Source: DUOA01 sp012839095 (GTDB lineage: Bacteria > Bacillota > Clostridia > Caldicoprobacterales > DTU083). Taken from it: a DNA stretch of 64,000 bases. The stretch lies in NCBI GenBank assembly GCA_050951505.1, contig JBMNJE010000011.1:682001-746000 (forward strand), given 5' to 3'. Within the stretch, counting starts at the first letter, position 1, and each line of letters begins with the position of its first letter. Of the stretch, positions 26,890-36,356 are shown one piece after another. The notes beneath the pieces were generated by a model. That model did not search any database, was not told the DNA's origin, and saw only the letters and a list, made by a program, of their open reading frames with translations. The translations under genes were made by a program, and so were the position numbers.

Positions 26890-26995
26890 TTTTCCTCCAT
26901 AAGACGATGCAGGGAAGGTTTTATTAACTAAGAAATACAAAAATACTATAACCTATATTAAAGATCCTAAAAGATTATTTGTCAACTCAAATTTT

Positions 26996-27024
26996 GTGGC
27001 ATTTTTTAATAATGATGATATAAT
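26996..27024 (+). promoter_or_regulatory. Possible promoter of the aminotransferase gene
   Basis: GTGGCA (26996-27001), a 17-base spacer and a perfect TATAAT (27019-27024). The -35 box is weak. The ATG is 26 bases downstream of the -10 box with AGGAGG between. Confidence 0.5.
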
Positions 27025-27049
27025 ATGAAAAAAACAGGAGGTTTTCCAA

Positions 27050-28231
27050 ATGTTATCAGACTGGATTTCAGCAAGAATGGCCTCATCCTCCTGGATACGT
27101 GCCATGTTTGAAGAAGGGGAGAAACGACGAAAACTATACGGTGCTGACAGGGTTTTTGATTTTTCTCTGGGCAATCCGGATACAGAACCGCCTGCCGGGG
27201 TTATCTCTGCGCTAAAGGATTTGATAAACTCACATGAGCCAAATCTGCATAAATATATGAACAATGCCGGTTACCCCGATGTCCGCGGGAAGATTGCTGC
27301 ACATATTCATCAGGAAACAGATATTGCCATTACTGAAAAACATATCATCATGACCTGTGGTGCAGCCGGCGGACTGAATGTCATACTAAAAACCATTCTG
27401 AACCCTGATGATGAAGTAATTCTTTTCTCTCCTTATTTTCCCGAGTATTTATCATACATTGAAAATTATGGAGGAAAAACTGTTGTCTCCCCGTGCAGCC
27501 GTGATACATTTGAACCCCTTCCGGAAGACTTGGAGAAGCGTATTACTCATTCAACCAAAGCCATTCTGTTGAATTCTCCCAATAATCCTACCGGCGTGGT
27601 TTATAGTGAGAAAACCCTGAGAGAAGTAGCAGAAGTGATTCACAGGAAAGAAAAGGAATATAATATAAATATTCTTGTTATATCTGATGAACCATATACC
27701 CAATTGGTTTACGATGGTGTTACCGTTCCCTCTGTATTTAACACATTTAAAAACTCGGTAATCGTTACGTCATTCAGCAAATCCCTGGCTTTACCGGGTG
27801 AACGGATTGGTTATATCGCAATACATCCGGATGCAGAAGATTCAGATTTGCTAGTTGACGGCATGATCTTATCCAACAGGATTCTTGGGTTTGTTAATGC
27901 TCCCAGTCTCTTTCAGAAGGTGATTGCTGAATGTCTGGAGGAAAAAATAAATACGGAGCTGTATCGGGAGCGAAGAGATTTCCTCTATAATCATCTGATT
28001 GACCTGGGATTTACCTGTATTAAGCCCAAAGGTGCCTTCTACCTGTTTCCAAAGGCTCCGATAGAAGATGATATTAAATTTGTAAACAGGGCACTTAAAT
28101 ATAATATTTTGCTCGTTCCAGGAACAGGATTTGGCTGCCCAGGTCATATCAGAATTTCTTACAGTGTGGACATGTCTGTCATCAGGAGATCAATTCCTGC
28201 CTTCAGGGCACTGGCAAAGGAATTTTACTGA
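27050..28231 (+). CDS. Class I/II pyridoxal-phosphate aminotransferase
   Basis: A 393-residue fold-type I aminotransferase. Seen: FDFSLGNPDTEPP, GYPDVRGKIA, the GAAGGLN phosphate loop, NSPNNPTGVVYS, ISDEPYTQLVYDG, the PLP lysine in SFSKSLALPGERIGY and the substrate-carboxylate arginine in GHIRISYS. This is close to the aspartate or aromatic aminotransferase group of Clostridia; the amino donor cannot be fixed. It stands alone on the plus strand between minus-strand genes. Confidence 0.9.
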   Translation: MLSDWISARMASSSWIRAMFEEGEKRRKLYGADRVFDFSLGNPDTEPPAGVISALKDLINSHEPNLHKYMNNAGYPDVRGKIAAHIHQETDIAITEKHIIMTCGAAGGLNVILKTILNPDDEVILFSPYFPEYLSYIENYGGKTVVSPCSRDTFEPLPEDLEKRITHSTKAILLNSPNNPTGVVYSEKTLREVAEVIHRKEKEYNINILVISDEPYTQLVYDGVTVPSVFNTFKNSVIVTSFSKSLALPGERIGYIAIHPDAEDSDLLVDGMILSNRILGFVNAPSLFQKVIAECLEEKINTELYRERRDFLYNHLIDLGFTCIKPKGAFYLFPKAPIEDDIKFVNRALKYNILLVPGTGFGCPGHIRISYSVDMSVIRRSIPAFRALAKEFY

Positions 28232-28264
28232 CAGTCGAACAGAGATACGGGAATATGGCTGTTC

Positions 28265-28915
28265 TCAGTCCTTAAAGTTTTGGAGTTTGTGCAGGATGGT
28301 AAACCCATTCTCCTCCATGCTTTTTTCAATTTCGGTGGTGTTGTATGAACTGATGCCAACCACAACGGCGCTCTTGCCGGTTGCCCCCCGGTATACGGCG
28401 ACCCTTGTAATATTGGCACCGTGTCTGCCTATGATACTGGTAAGGTTAGACATGATACCCGGTTCATCCACCGCTTCAATGGTCAGACGGGTACCGGGTT
28501 CCCGGAAACCGAGTAATTCGATAAAGGAGTCAAAAATATCGCTTTCGGTAATAATGCCGACCATCCTGGATTTTTTGTCAACGACGGGAAGAAAGCTGAC
28601 CTTGTTGTCTCTCATGAGTATAGCTGCTTCCTCCAAAAGAGCATCAGGAGAAATGGTAATCAAATCTTTGGTCATAATCTGTTTAATCCTGGTTCTGGAA
28701 AGCAGGTAGGTAATCTCCCCCATACTGAGGGAAGTAGCCTTGGAGGGCGAATAACGATCGATATCCTCTTTTGAAACAACTCCAACCAGCTTGCCCTTAT
28801 GCATCACAGGAAGACGCTTGACACCATGCTGCATCATGAGCTCCTGGGCTTCCGGTATTGTTTGATCCGGTGAGACGGTAAAGGGATTGGTGGTCATTTT
28901 CGTTTTGACAAACAT
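28265..28915 (-). CDS. CBS-pair plus ACT domain protein (AcuB-like)
   Basis: About 216 residues: two CBS motifs (LMMQHGVKRLPVMHKGKLVGVVSKEDI and MRDNKVSFLPVVDKKSRMVGIITESDI, given in parts) followed by an ACT domain starting TRLTIEAVDEPGIMSNLTSIIGRHG. ACT domains bind amino acids and CBS pairs bind nucleotides. It is the last gene of the branched-chain amino-acid ABC operon, 5 bases after livF, so it may sense the imported amino acid. Start ATG 28915 lies nine bases after GGAGG; an upstream GTG is too close to it. Confidence 0.88.
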   Translation of the reverse strand: MFVKTKMTTNPFTVSPDQTIPEAQELMMQHGVKRLPVMHKGKLVGVVSKEDIDRYSPSKATSLSMGEITYLLSRTRIKQIMTKDLITISPDALLEEAAILMRDNKVSFLPVVDKKSRMVGIITESDIFDSFIELLGFREPGTRLTIEAVDEPGIMSNLTSIIGRHGANITRVAVYRGATGKSAVVVGISSYNTTEIEKSMEENGFTILHKLQNFKD

Positions 28916-28920
28916 AGACA

Positions 28921-29625
28921 CTAACCTCCTAGATACGCTTTTCGTATGTCTTCACTTTGCATAAGTTCAGAGCCTGTTCCTGACAGGACAATGGAACCGG
29001 TTTCCAGAACATAGGCCCGATGTGCAATCTGCAGTGCCATGCTGGCGTTTTGCTCCACCAGCAATATCGTTGTACCTGTTTCATTTATATCTTTTATTAT
29101 ACTAAATATTTCCTGAACCAGCAAGGGCGCCAGTCCCATGGAAGGCTCATCCAGAAAGAGGATTTTCGGCCTGCTCATAAGTGCCCGTCCAATGGCCAGC
29201 ATCTGCTGTTCGCCCCCGGACAGCGTTCCGGCTGATTGTTTTTTTCTGTCGTACAGAATCGGGAACCGATCATATACCATTTTCAGATCCTTGTTTATTT
29301 CAGCCCTGTCTCTGCGAAGATAAGCTCCCAGTTCCAGATTTTCCAGTACGGTCATGGCCGGAAAGACACGGCGTCCTTCCGGTACATGGGAAATCCCCAT
29401 TTTTACCCGTTCCTGGGCGGAAGTTTGTGTAATGTCTTTCCCATTCAATAAAATATTTCCATCTGTGGGCTTTTTTAATCCGGATGCAGTTCGAAGAGTA
29501 GTAGTCTTACCCGCTCCATTTGCACCCAGAAGCGTAACAATTTCTCCTTCATTTACTGTCAGGGAAACATCCTTCAATGCATGAATGACCCCGAAATGCA
29601 CATTTATATTATTTATTTCAAGCAT
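28921..29625 (-). CDS. livF: Branched-chain amino acid ABC transporter ATPase LivF
   Basis: A 234-residue ABC ATPase with Walker A GANGAGKTTTLR, the signature LSGGEQQMLAIGRALMSRP, Walker B ILFLDEPSMGLAP and the H-loop replaced by LLVEQNA, as is typical of LivF. It energises leucine/isoleucine/valine uptake with LivG. Its ATG overlaps the livG stop by 8 bases. Confidence 0.95.
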   Translation of the reverse strand: MLEINNINVHFGVIHALKDVSLTVNEGEIVTLLGANGAGKTTTLRTASGLKKPTDGNILLNGKDITQTSAQERVKMGISHVPEGRRVFPAMTVLENLELGAYLRRDRAEINKDLKMVYDRFPILYDRKKQSAGTLSGGEQQMLAIGRALMSRPKILFLDEPSMGLAPLLVQEIFSIIKDINETGTTILLVEQNASMALQIAHRAYVLETGSIVLSGTGSELMQSEDIRKAYLGG

Positions 29626-30403
29626 CGGTCACATCCTCCCCTAAATAAGCCTCAATTACCCGTTTATTTGCTCTTATCTCTTCCGGTGTTCCCTCTGCTA
29701 TAAGCATTCCGTGATCCAATACATAGATTCGCTCGCATATTCTCATAACGAGCGACATATCATGTTCAATTAACAGTATGGTCAATCTAAACCGTTCGCG
29801 TATCCATTGGATCAACTTAGTCAGTTGGGTTGTTTCTGCAGGATTCATGCCTGCTGCCGGCTCATCCAGCAGGAGCAGGTCCGGTTTGGTAGCCAGAGCT
29901 CTGGCAATTTCCAGATGCCGTTGTTCGCCATAAGGCAGGTTTTTTGCCAGCTCACCCGCTTTGTCGCCCAGATCCATAAGTTCAAGGAGCTCCATGCTCT
30001 CTTCTTTAAGACGTCCTTCTTCACGCCTGTAGGAAGGAAGATGCAGGAAACCTGACAAGAGACCGTATTTCACATTATGATGCATGGCAATTCTAACATT
30101 GTCCATCACCGTAAGATCCCTGAATAAACGAATATTCTGGAAGGTCCTGCCTATGCCGGATTTACATATTACATGCGGATTCTTCCCTTGTACAGCTATT
30201 GTTTTCCCCCCTGTATTAAGGAGGATTTCTCCACTGGAGGGCACATACAGGCCGGATAAGAGATTGAATACTGTTGTTTTTCCGGCTCCGTTAGGGCCGA
30301 TCAGTCCAACCAGTTCACCTTCCCGCAACTCCATGGTCACATTGGAAACTGCGGTGAGACCACCAAAGGACTTTGTTAACTTGTTGATATTAAGAATTGC
30401 CAT
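29618..30403 (-). CDS. livG: Branched-chain amino acid ABC transporter ATPase LivG
   Basis: A 261-residue ABC ATPase: Walker A GPNGAGKTTVFNLL, the LivG-type insertion with GIGRTFQNIRLF, signature LPYGEQRHLEIARAL, Walker B LLLDEPAAGMNP and LIEHDMSLVM. It lies 1 base after livM and overlaps livF. Confidence 0.96.
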   Translation of the reverse strand: MAILNINKLTKSFGGLTAVSNVTMELREGELVGLIGPNGAGKTTVFNLLSGLYVPSSGEILLNTGGKTIAVQGKNPHVICKSGIGRTFQNIRLFRDLTVMDNVRIAMHHNVKYGLLSGFLHLPSYRREEGRLKEESMELLELMDLGDKAGELAKNLPYGEQRHLEIARALATKPDLLLLDEPAAGMNPAETTQLTKLIQWIRERFRLTILLIEHDMSLVMRICERIYVLDHGMLIAEGTPEEIRANKRVIEAYLGEDVTDA

Positions 30404-30404
30404 T

Positions 30405-31379
30405 TTACTCCCCTCCCTTTCTGGAAGGTAACAGATTTCTTCCCAGCCCGGTCAGCATCTTCAGAGAGAGTTCTTTGGAACCCATCAGTCCCTGAGGACG
30501 GAAAATCATTATAATGATCAGCATAAGTGAATATAAAACCATGCGCAGATCGGGAAAATCCTGCAGGAAGGTGGATATCAGAGCCAGCAGAATAGCAGCA
30601 AGGACAGAGCCCGAGAGACTGCCCATACCACCAAGAACTACAATGACAAGGATATCAATAGACTTCAAAAAACCGAAGGTGCTTGGCTTAAGAAAGTAAA
30701 AATATCCTGCATACAGAGCGCCGGCAATTCCAGCACAAAATGCGCCGATTGTAAATGCTGTTACCTTGTACCTGGTTGCATTGATTCCCATGGCTTCTGC
30801 AGCTATCTCATCCTCCCTGACAGAGATACAGGCTCTGCCATGAGATGACCTTAAAAAATTTGATATCAGCAGTATGGTTCCCGCCATAAAGACAAAGAGA
30901 TAAAACCAATTGGTGAATCTGGGGATTCCGCTGAGACCTGCAGCTCCATTTGTTATTTCCAGGTTAAGGAATATTATTCTTATAATTTCTGACATGCCCA
31001 GGGTGGCTATGGCCAGGTAGTCACCTCTCAGACGCAAGGTAGGCAGTCCCACAAGAAAACCGACCAAAGCAGCCAGAACAGCCCCGGACAACAATCCAGC
31101 CAGAAAGCCGCCTGTGGAAGGAACTCGTAATAGAATGATGGCGCATGTATAGGCACCAATAGACATAAATCCGGCATGCCCCAATGAAAACTGTCCTGTA
31201 AAACCTGTTATCAGGTTCAAACTGACTGCCAGTATAATATTTATGCAGATGGTAGCGATGGTAGCCTGCAGGTAATCGTTAATAACATTTATCTGCACTA
31301 AGAATTGTACAATCACGAAGGTGAACAGCAATAAAAACCATTTTCTCAGGGATAATAATTCCTTCAGCCCTTTTACCAC
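30405..31379 (-). CDS. livM: Branched-chain amino acid ABC transporter permease LivM
   Basis: A 324-residue membrane protein with about eight to ten hydrophobic segments. LNLITGFTGQFSLGHAGFMSIGAY, GLPTLRLRGDYLAIATLGMSEIIR and the cytoplasmic ISVREDEIAAEAMGIN loop (ATPase contact) identify LivM. It pairs with LivH. It starts 2 bases after livH. Confidence 0.95.
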   Translation of the reverse strand: MVKGLKELLSLRKWFLLLFTFVIVQFLVQINVINDYLQATIATICINIILAVSLNLITGFTGQFSLGHAGFMSIGAYTCAIILLRVPSTGGFLAGLLSGAVLAALVGFLVGLPTLRLRGDYLAIATLGMSEIIRIIFLNLEITNGAAGLSGIPRFTNWFYLFVFMAGTILLISNFLRSSHGRACISVREDEIAAEAMGINATRYKVTAFTIGAFCAGIAGALYAGYFYFLKPSTFGFLKSIDILVIVVLGGMGSLSGSVLAAILLALISTFLQDFPDLRMVLYSLMLIIIMIFRPQGLMGSKELSLKMLTGLGRNLLPSRKGGE

Positions 31380-31381
31380 AT

Positions 31382-32266
31382 CTACACCTTCTCTCTTATA
31401 TTTTTGCCCAGGATACCGGCAGGCTTCACTATGAGAATCAAAATCAGAATAGCAAATACCACTGCCTCTCGATACATGGAACTGCCGTAACCTGAAACAA
31501 AAACTTCCACTATCCCAATCAGATATCCGCCGATCATTGCTCCTGGGATTATACCTATTCCGCCCAGAACTGCAGCAACGAAAGCCTTCAAACCAGGCAT
31601 AACACCCATCAACGGGTTTATGGAGTTATAGTAAACTCCGACCAGAATCCCTGCTGCACCTGCCAGGGCAGAGCCAAGGGCAAAAGTAAAGGAGATGGTG
31701 GTATTCACGTTGATACCCATCAGTTGCGCAGCATCTTTGTCCAGGGATACCGCACGCATGGCCTTTCCAATCCTTGTCTTCCTGACTATGATCTGCAGGA
31801 TTGTCATTAAAACAATTGTGGTAGCAACTATCATTATCTGCTGCATGCTGACAACCATGCTGCCAAATTGAAAGCGTTTGGCCAGCAGTCCGGTAATTTC
31901 GGGATAAGTACGAACACCTGCTCCGACAAAGAACATGGTCCCGTATTCAATAAAGAGCGAAACGCCAATGGCAGTTATCAGAACAGCTATTCGGGTAGCG
32001 TTCCGCAATGGCTTGTATGCAATTTTCTCAACTGCCATTCCTATCAGAGTGCAAATCAGCATGGCAGCAATCAATGATGGCAGGAAACCAAGCTTCAGTG
32101 TTGTCATGCAGAAGTAACCGATATAGGCACCCAGCATATATATGTCCCCATGAGCAAAATTTATAAGCTTTATTATTCCATAAACCATCGTATATCCCAG
32201 AGCTATTAAAGCGTAAATGCTGCCCAGCGAAATGCCGTTAATAATCTGTTGGATAAGCTGTTCCAT
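31382..32266 (-). CDS. livH: Branched-chain amino acid ABC transporter permease LivH
   Basis: A 294-residue permease with the family start QIINGISLGSIYALIALGYTMVYGIIKLINFAHGD (given in part), the AMRAVSLDKDAAQLMGIN cytoplasmic loop and eight hydrophobic segments. It is separated from the binding-protein gene by 129 bases containing a strong hairpin. Confidence 0.95.
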   Translation of the reverse strand: MEQLIQQIINGISLGSIYALIALGYTMVYGIIKLINFAHGDIYMLGAYIGYFCMTTLKLGFLPSLIAAMLICTLIGMAVEKIAYKPLRNATRIAVLITAIGVSLFIEYGTMFFVGAGVRTYPEITGLLAKRFQFGSMVVSMQQIMIVATTIVLMTILQIIVRKTRIGKAMRAVSLDKDAAQLMGINVNTTISFTFALGSALAGAAGILVGVYYNSINPLMGVMPGLKAFVAAVLGGIGIIPGAMIGGYLIGIVEVFVSGYGSSMYREAVVFAILILILIVKPAGILGKNIREKV

Positions 32267-32307
32267 GTCTCCTCTCCTTCTTTAAACCTGCCGCCTTAAG
32301 AAATACA

Positions 32308-32337
32308 TATAAGTGAGGACATGGATCCTCACTTATA
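32308..32337 (-). other. Strong hairpin between livK and livH
   Basis: A perfect 12-base inverted repeat TATAAGTGAGGA / TCCTCACTTATA around a six-base loop, without a T run. Such hairpins after binding-protein genes often stabilise the upstream mRNA or reduce readthrough, so that binding protein is made in excess over permease. Confidence 0.65.
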
Positions 32338-32395
32338 CATATTATCAGACAACTATTCACAAAACAATAGAGTTAAATAGCATTAATAAATGGTT

Positions 32396-33553
32396 TTAAT
32401 CCATGCTGAGTCTTTCACTGGAATGCTGTACCCCGTCCTTCAATTCAATAACAACCAGCGCCTTAACAGCATTATGGTTTTCATCAACGCTGAAATTACC
32501 GGTTACGCCATTAAATTCGGTTGTGGCAGCCAGAGCTTCCTTAACGGACTCACCATCCAGCTTTTCTGCTCTTCTTATGCCGTCCACTATGAATCTGGCC
32601 AAATCATAGCCCAGTGCATTAAAAGCATCAGGCTGTCTGTCATACTTTTTCTCGAAGGCTTTTATAAAGTCCTGAACTACGGGATCCTGATCCAATGATG
32701 AGTAATGATTGGAAAAGTAGATTTCATTCAAAGCACTTGCTCCGGCCAGTTTTATCAGATCCGGTGAGTCAAATCCGTCAGCGCCGAGGATGGGTACGTC
32801 TATACCCTGCTCCCTTGCCTGCTTGATAATAAGACCTACTTCCTCGTAATACCCGGGAATAAACATAACATCAAAGTCTTCGCCCTTAATCTTAGTGATA
32901 ATGGAATTAAAGTCAGTATCGCCCTCAACATAAGCCTCCTGGGCAACTACAACGCCGCCGCCTGCTTCAAATGTGCTTACAAAGTTTGCTGCAAGGCCCT
33001 TGCCATAATCACTGGAACTGTCCAGGATTACTACTGCCCTGGTTTTATTAAGGTTGTTCAGTGCATAATTGGCCATGCCTGTACCCTGATAGGAATCACT
33101 GAAACAGATTCTGAAAGCATATTCCTTAACACCGTTTGCATCCACAGTAACATCATCTGCTGTTGCAGAACCGGATGCCACAGGAATCTTATGCTGCTGG
33201 GCTACAGGTATGGTGGCTTTGAAAGCTCCTGAGGTAGCCGGCCCCATAACCGCCAGAACCTTGTCATTAGTCATGAGCTTGGTGGTTAAGGTAGTAGCTT
33301 CTGCCTCCTGAGACTTATTGTCGTACTTTACCAGTTCAATCTGTTTGCCGTTGATGCCGCCGGCTGCATTGATTTCTTCAATTGCCAGCTCGATGCCGTG
33401 GACCGAGCTTTGTCCGTAGGTTGCCACATCACCGCTCAATTCATAGTTTACGCCAATCTTGATTGTATCAGAATTGCCGGCAGATGGTGTGCAGCCTGCA
33501 AAAACGGCTATGCTGACAATTACTGCAGTTAACAACAAGGCTATTTTTTTCAT
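32396..33553 (-). CDS. livK: Branched-chain amino acid ABC transporter substrate-binding lipoprotein LivK
   Basis: A 385-residue periplasmic-binding-fold lipoprotein. The signal peptide ends in VFAGC, then IKIGVNYELSGDVATYGQSSVHGIELAI, KLMTNDKVLAVMGPATSGA and a closing VTGNFSVDENHNAVKALVVIEL, as in LivJ/LivK. First gene of livK-livH-livM-livG-livF-acuB. AGGAGG precedes the ATG. The ligand is assumed from family. The 220-base AT-rich gap 33554-33773 upstream holds no convincing promoter. Confidence 0.93.
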   Translation of the reverse strand: MKKIALLLTAVIVSIAVFAGCTPSAGNSDTIKIGVNYELSGDVATYGQSSVHGIELAIEEINAAGGINGKQIELVKYDNKSQEAEATTLTTKLMTNDKVLAVMGPATSGAFKATIPVAQQHKIPVASGSATADDVTVDANGVKEYAFRICFSDSYQGTGMANYALNNLNKTRAVVILDSSSDYGKGLAANFVSTFEAGGGVVVAQEAYVEGDTDFNSIITKIKGEDFDVMFIPGYYEEVGLIIKQAREQGIDVPILGADGFDSPDLIKLAGASALNEIYFSNHYSSLDQDPVVQDFIKAFEKKYDRQPDAFNALGYDLARFIVDGIRRAEKLDGESVKEALAATTEFNGVTGNFSVDENHNAVKALVVIELKDGVQHSSERLSMD

Positions 33554-33773
33554 GTTACTCTCCTCCTAATTTAAAATATTATTAATAATTTACTATAGGT
33601 ATAATTCATCTGTCAATAGCAAAAGGTGATAAATATATATTGCTTATGCATATTTAATCATTATTGTGGAACTATACAAGCATATATATTTACGATAATT
33701 TATAATTTTAAAAAAACTAGAATATATATACACTAATGCACAGCAATAGAAACAAAAATTACCATCTTCTCCA

Positions 33774-34535
33774 TTAACTTTCCAGCCTGCTCAGAAAGGC
33801 TTTGGTACGTTCATGTTTCGGATTGCCCAGCACCTGATCAGGTGTTCCCTCTTCGACAATAACACCGTCACTCATGAAAATAACGCGATCGGCTACGTCC
33901 TTTGCAAAGGTCATCTCATGGGTAACAACAACCATGGTCATCTTTTCTGCAGCCAAATCTCTGATGACTTTCAGAATTTCTCCGGTCAGTTCCGGATCCA
34001 AGGCAGAGGTGGGTTCATCAAAAAACAGAATCTTTGGATTAAGTGCCAATGCTCTGGCTATGGAGACCCGTTGCTGCTGGCCGCCCGACAATTGGTATGG
34101 ATAGGCGTTTTCCTTGTCGGCCAAACCCATTTTGCTAAGAAGCCCCCGCCCTTCCGTTAATGCTTCTTCCCTGCTCTTTTTTTGAACGACAACAGGAGCA
34201 TCTATAATATTTCTTATTACTGAAAAATGAGGAAACAAATTGAAATTCTGAAACACCAATCCAAAATATCCCTTTATCTCCCTAAGTGTCTCGGGGGGAG
34301 CATACACGGCTCTGCCGGAACGATCAGTGGTAACAGCCTTCCTGCCCATATATGTTAGTTCACCTGAATCCATGGTATCAAGGAAGGTAAGGCAGCGAAG
34401 AAGCGTTGATTTACCGGAACCGGACGGACCGATTACTGCAACTACTTCTCCCTGGTAAATTTCCAGTGAAATGTCCCTGATCACTTCCAGACTTCCGAAG
34501 CCCTTTTTCATGTTTTTCAGTTCCAGTAATTTCAT
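33774..34535 (-). CDS. Polar amino acid ABC transporter ATPase (GlnQ/TcyC type)
   Basis: A 253-residue ABC ATPase: Walker A GPSGSGKSTLLRCL, FQNFNLFPHFSVIRNI, signature LSGGQQQRVSIARAL, Walker B ILFFDEPTSALDPEL and VVTHEMTFAKDV. This combination marks the polar-amino-acid group (glutamine, cystine, arginine). Compared with usual members it has an extra ~10 residues (VTTDRSGRAVYAPPE) before the Q-loop. Last gene of the binding protein, permease, ATPase operon. Confidence 0.93.
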   Translation of the reverse strand: MKLLELKNMKKGFGSLEVIRDISLEIYQGEVVAVIGPSGSGKSTLLRCLTFLDTMDSGELTYMGRKAVTTDRSGRAVYAPPETLREIKGYFGLVFQNFNLFPHFSVIRNIIDAPVVVQKKSREEALTEGRGLLSKMGLADKENAYPYQLSGGQQQRVSIARALALNPKILFFDEPTSALDPELTGEILKVIRDLAAEKMTMVVVTHEMTFAKDVADRVIFMSDGVIVEEGTPDQVLGNPKHERTKAFLSRLES

Positions 34536-34544
34536 GGCAGCCTC

Positions 34545-35195
34545 CTACCTGTAGTATGCCAGCTTGTTTTCCAGCCATTCCATCACGAAGGCGACAAGAT
34601 AATTAAAAATATAATAGAAAACTCCTGCAGCAAAGAATGGGACAACCGATTGCTCTTTTGAAGCCAGGGCCTTGGCTGCTATGAACATCTCAGATACCGA
34701 AATTACCTGAGCCAGAGAAGTATCTTTCACCAAAGTAATGGTCTCATTTGTAACAGAGGGCAGTATGCGTTTGATCACCTGGGGCAGGATAATTCGAAAA
34801 AAGGTTTGGGTTCTGCTATACCCCAATACTTTGGCAGCTTCGTACTGCCCCAGTGATATGGATTCTATACCGCCTCTGTAAATTTCAGCAAAGTACGCAG
34901 CATAGTTTATCACAAATCCAACAATAACGGCAATAAATCGGTATCCCCTCGGCAGACTGATTCCCAGCAGATAATAAGGCCCGTAATAGACTACCATAAG
35001 CTGCAGCATAAGCGGAGTGCCCCTCATTATGGAAATATACAATTTTATTGGAAGACTGAGAAGTAAGCATTTAGACATGCGTCCAAATGCTACCAGTAAA
35101 CCCAGAGGCAGGGAAAACAGCAAGGTCAGTACAAAAATTTCAATTGACACCAGCATTCCTTCTGCCAGCTTCATCAGAATCATCGATAAATCCAA
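34545..35195 (-). CDS. Polar amino acid ABC transporter permease
   Basis: A 216-residue permease of the His/Glu/Gln/Arg group with about five membrane segments, MRGTPLMLQLMVVYYG, and the EAA loop EAAKVLGYSRTQTFFRIILPQVIKRILP contacting the ATPase. The most likely start is a TTG at 35195 with GGAG ten bases upstream; an ATG four codons later is possible. It is 9 bases before the ATPase gene. Confidence 0.93.
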   Translation of the reverse strand: MDLSMILMKLAEGMLVSIEIFVLTLLFSLPLGLLVAFGRMSKCLLLSLPIKLYISIMRGTPLMLQLMVVYYGPYYLLGISLPRGYRFIAVIVGFVINYAAYFAEIYRGGIESISLGQYEAAKVLGYSRTQTFFRIILPQVIKRILPSVTNETITLVKDTSLAQVISVSEMFIAAKALASKEQSVVPFFAAGVFYYIFNYLVAFVMEWLENKLAYYR

Positions 35196-35249
35196 ATTAT
35201 GGCCACTCCGTTTCCTGTGATTATCTGCTGCTGTTTATTTTAGAATAGG

Positions 35250-36047
35250 CTAGTTCTTTCCTATAATAGTAACATCCCTGCCAAACCATTTTTCTGAAAT
35301 CTCTTTCAGAACACCTTCTTCTGCCATGTCTTCCAATGCCTTCTGCACCTTGTCCCTCAATGCCTCATTTCCCAGAAGAAAACCCACGCCGAATTTTTCT
35401 TCCTGGAGTGTTTCCTCCAGAATGGCAAATTTTCCTTCTGCCTTTTGCATGCGGTATTCGGCAACAACCCTGTCAATGGCAACAGCATCTACACCCTCGG
35501 ATTCCAGATCCATCAGAGCCTGATTATAATCAGATGCCTTGACAATTTCACCAAAGGAGTTAAGCAGATCCGGATTGTCTTCCAGAGCTGCTTCTGCACT
35601 GGAATCCACCTGAACCGCAACAGATTTCCCTGCCAGATCCTCCAATGTTCTGATATCAGAGTCGGCACGAACCATGAAAACCTGTGTATTGGCCATATAA
35701 GGTTCGGTCCATGTATATCCGTCTTCTCTGCCATTCATGGTAAAGCCATTCCAAATGCAGTCGATATTTTTGCTGGACAATTCATTATCTTTTGAATCCC
35801 ATGCTATGGGCTGAAGTACAAGTTCCAAATCCAAACGCTTTGCTGTTTCCGCAGCCAGCTCCAGATCAAAACCCGTAAACTCACCATCATCGCCTATAAA
35901 GCCCATTGGCGGAAAGCTTTGATCGAATCCTACTGTAAATTTGCCCTCTGCAACAGTCAGGGACTGCTTTGAACTTGAAGCAGCGCATCCTCCCAACAGG
36001 AATAGTGCAACAGCTATTGCCAAAATTAATGTCAGTCTTTTTTTCAT
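35250..36047 (-). CDS. Polar amino acid ABC transporter substrate-binding lipoprotein
   Basis: A 265-residue binding protein: lipobox LGGC, KFTVGFDQSFPPMGFIGDDGEFTGFDLELA, the WDSKDNELSSKNIDCIWNGFTM stretch and LEDLAGKSVAVQVDSSAE. The family takes up glutamine, cystine, arginine or similar; W-N-GFTM resembles cystine/polar binders but this is not decisive. First gene of its operon. Confidence 0.92.
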   Translation of the reverse strand: MKKRLTLILAIAVALFLLGGCAASSSKQSLTVAEGKFTVGFDQSFPPMGFIGDDGEFTGFDLELAAETAKRLDLELVLQPIAWDSKDNELSSKNIDCIWNGFTMNGREDGYTWTEPYMANTQVFMVRADSDIRTLEDLAGKSVAVQVDSSAEAALEDNPDLLNSFGEIVKASDYNQALMDLESEGVDAVAIDRVVAEYRMQKAEGKFAILEETLQEEKFGVGFLLGNEALRDKVQKALEDMAEEGVLKEISEKWFGRDVTIIGKN

Positions 36048-36097
36048 TATAACCCCTCACTTATCTCTATTTATTGTCTTCACTTTATCTGTTTGTT

Positions 36098-36126
36098 ATA
36101 TTATCACATTAGCATGCTAAAGTAAA
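36098..36126 (-). promoter_or_regulatory. Promoter of the polar amino acid ABC operon with palindromic spacer
   Basis: TTTACT (36126-36121), a 17-base spacer and TAATAT (36103-36098). The spacer contains a perfect 12-base palindrome TTAGCATGCTAA (36109-36120), an ideal place for a repressor. The rest of the 309-base gap 36048-36356 is AT-rich, with the hydrogenase ribosome site at its right end and no clear promoter for that operon. Confidence 0.55.
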
Positions 36127-36356
36127 TACTGAAAAAATATTCTTTTACAGTTTACCAATTTTACTATATAGGAATGTATAGTATGAAATATTAGCTTATT
36201 GTTAAGCAAAACACTGAAAATGCCATTATTATCAAAATATTCATAAGAATTTTTCAATAAAAATAGAAATATTTTCATCTATACTTAACATTGTTATTAT
36301 ATTATCAATTTGACAGCTGTTATATATCAAACCATATTTGAGAGGAGGGTAAGTTA

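Noticed and set aside
26890..27049. yybP-ykoY manganese riboswitch upstream of the UPF0016 gene
   Set aside because: The gap is only 160 bases and shows none of the conserved aptamer sequence.
28225..28270. Terminator between the convergent aminotransferase and AcuB-like genes
   Set aside because: A GAACAG/CTGTTC pairing exists but the stem is short, the loop long and there is no T run.
36190..36300. Rex-type redox operator upstream of the hydrogenase
   Set aside because: Only half-sites (TTGTTAA, TTAACATTGTTA) are present; neither makes the full TTGTTAAnnnnTTAACAA.
36310..36338. TTGACA-17-CATATT as the promoter of the hydrogenase operon
   Set aside because: Transcription would begin at about 36345, inside the ribosome site of the first gene, so the message would lack it. 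The real promoter was not found.
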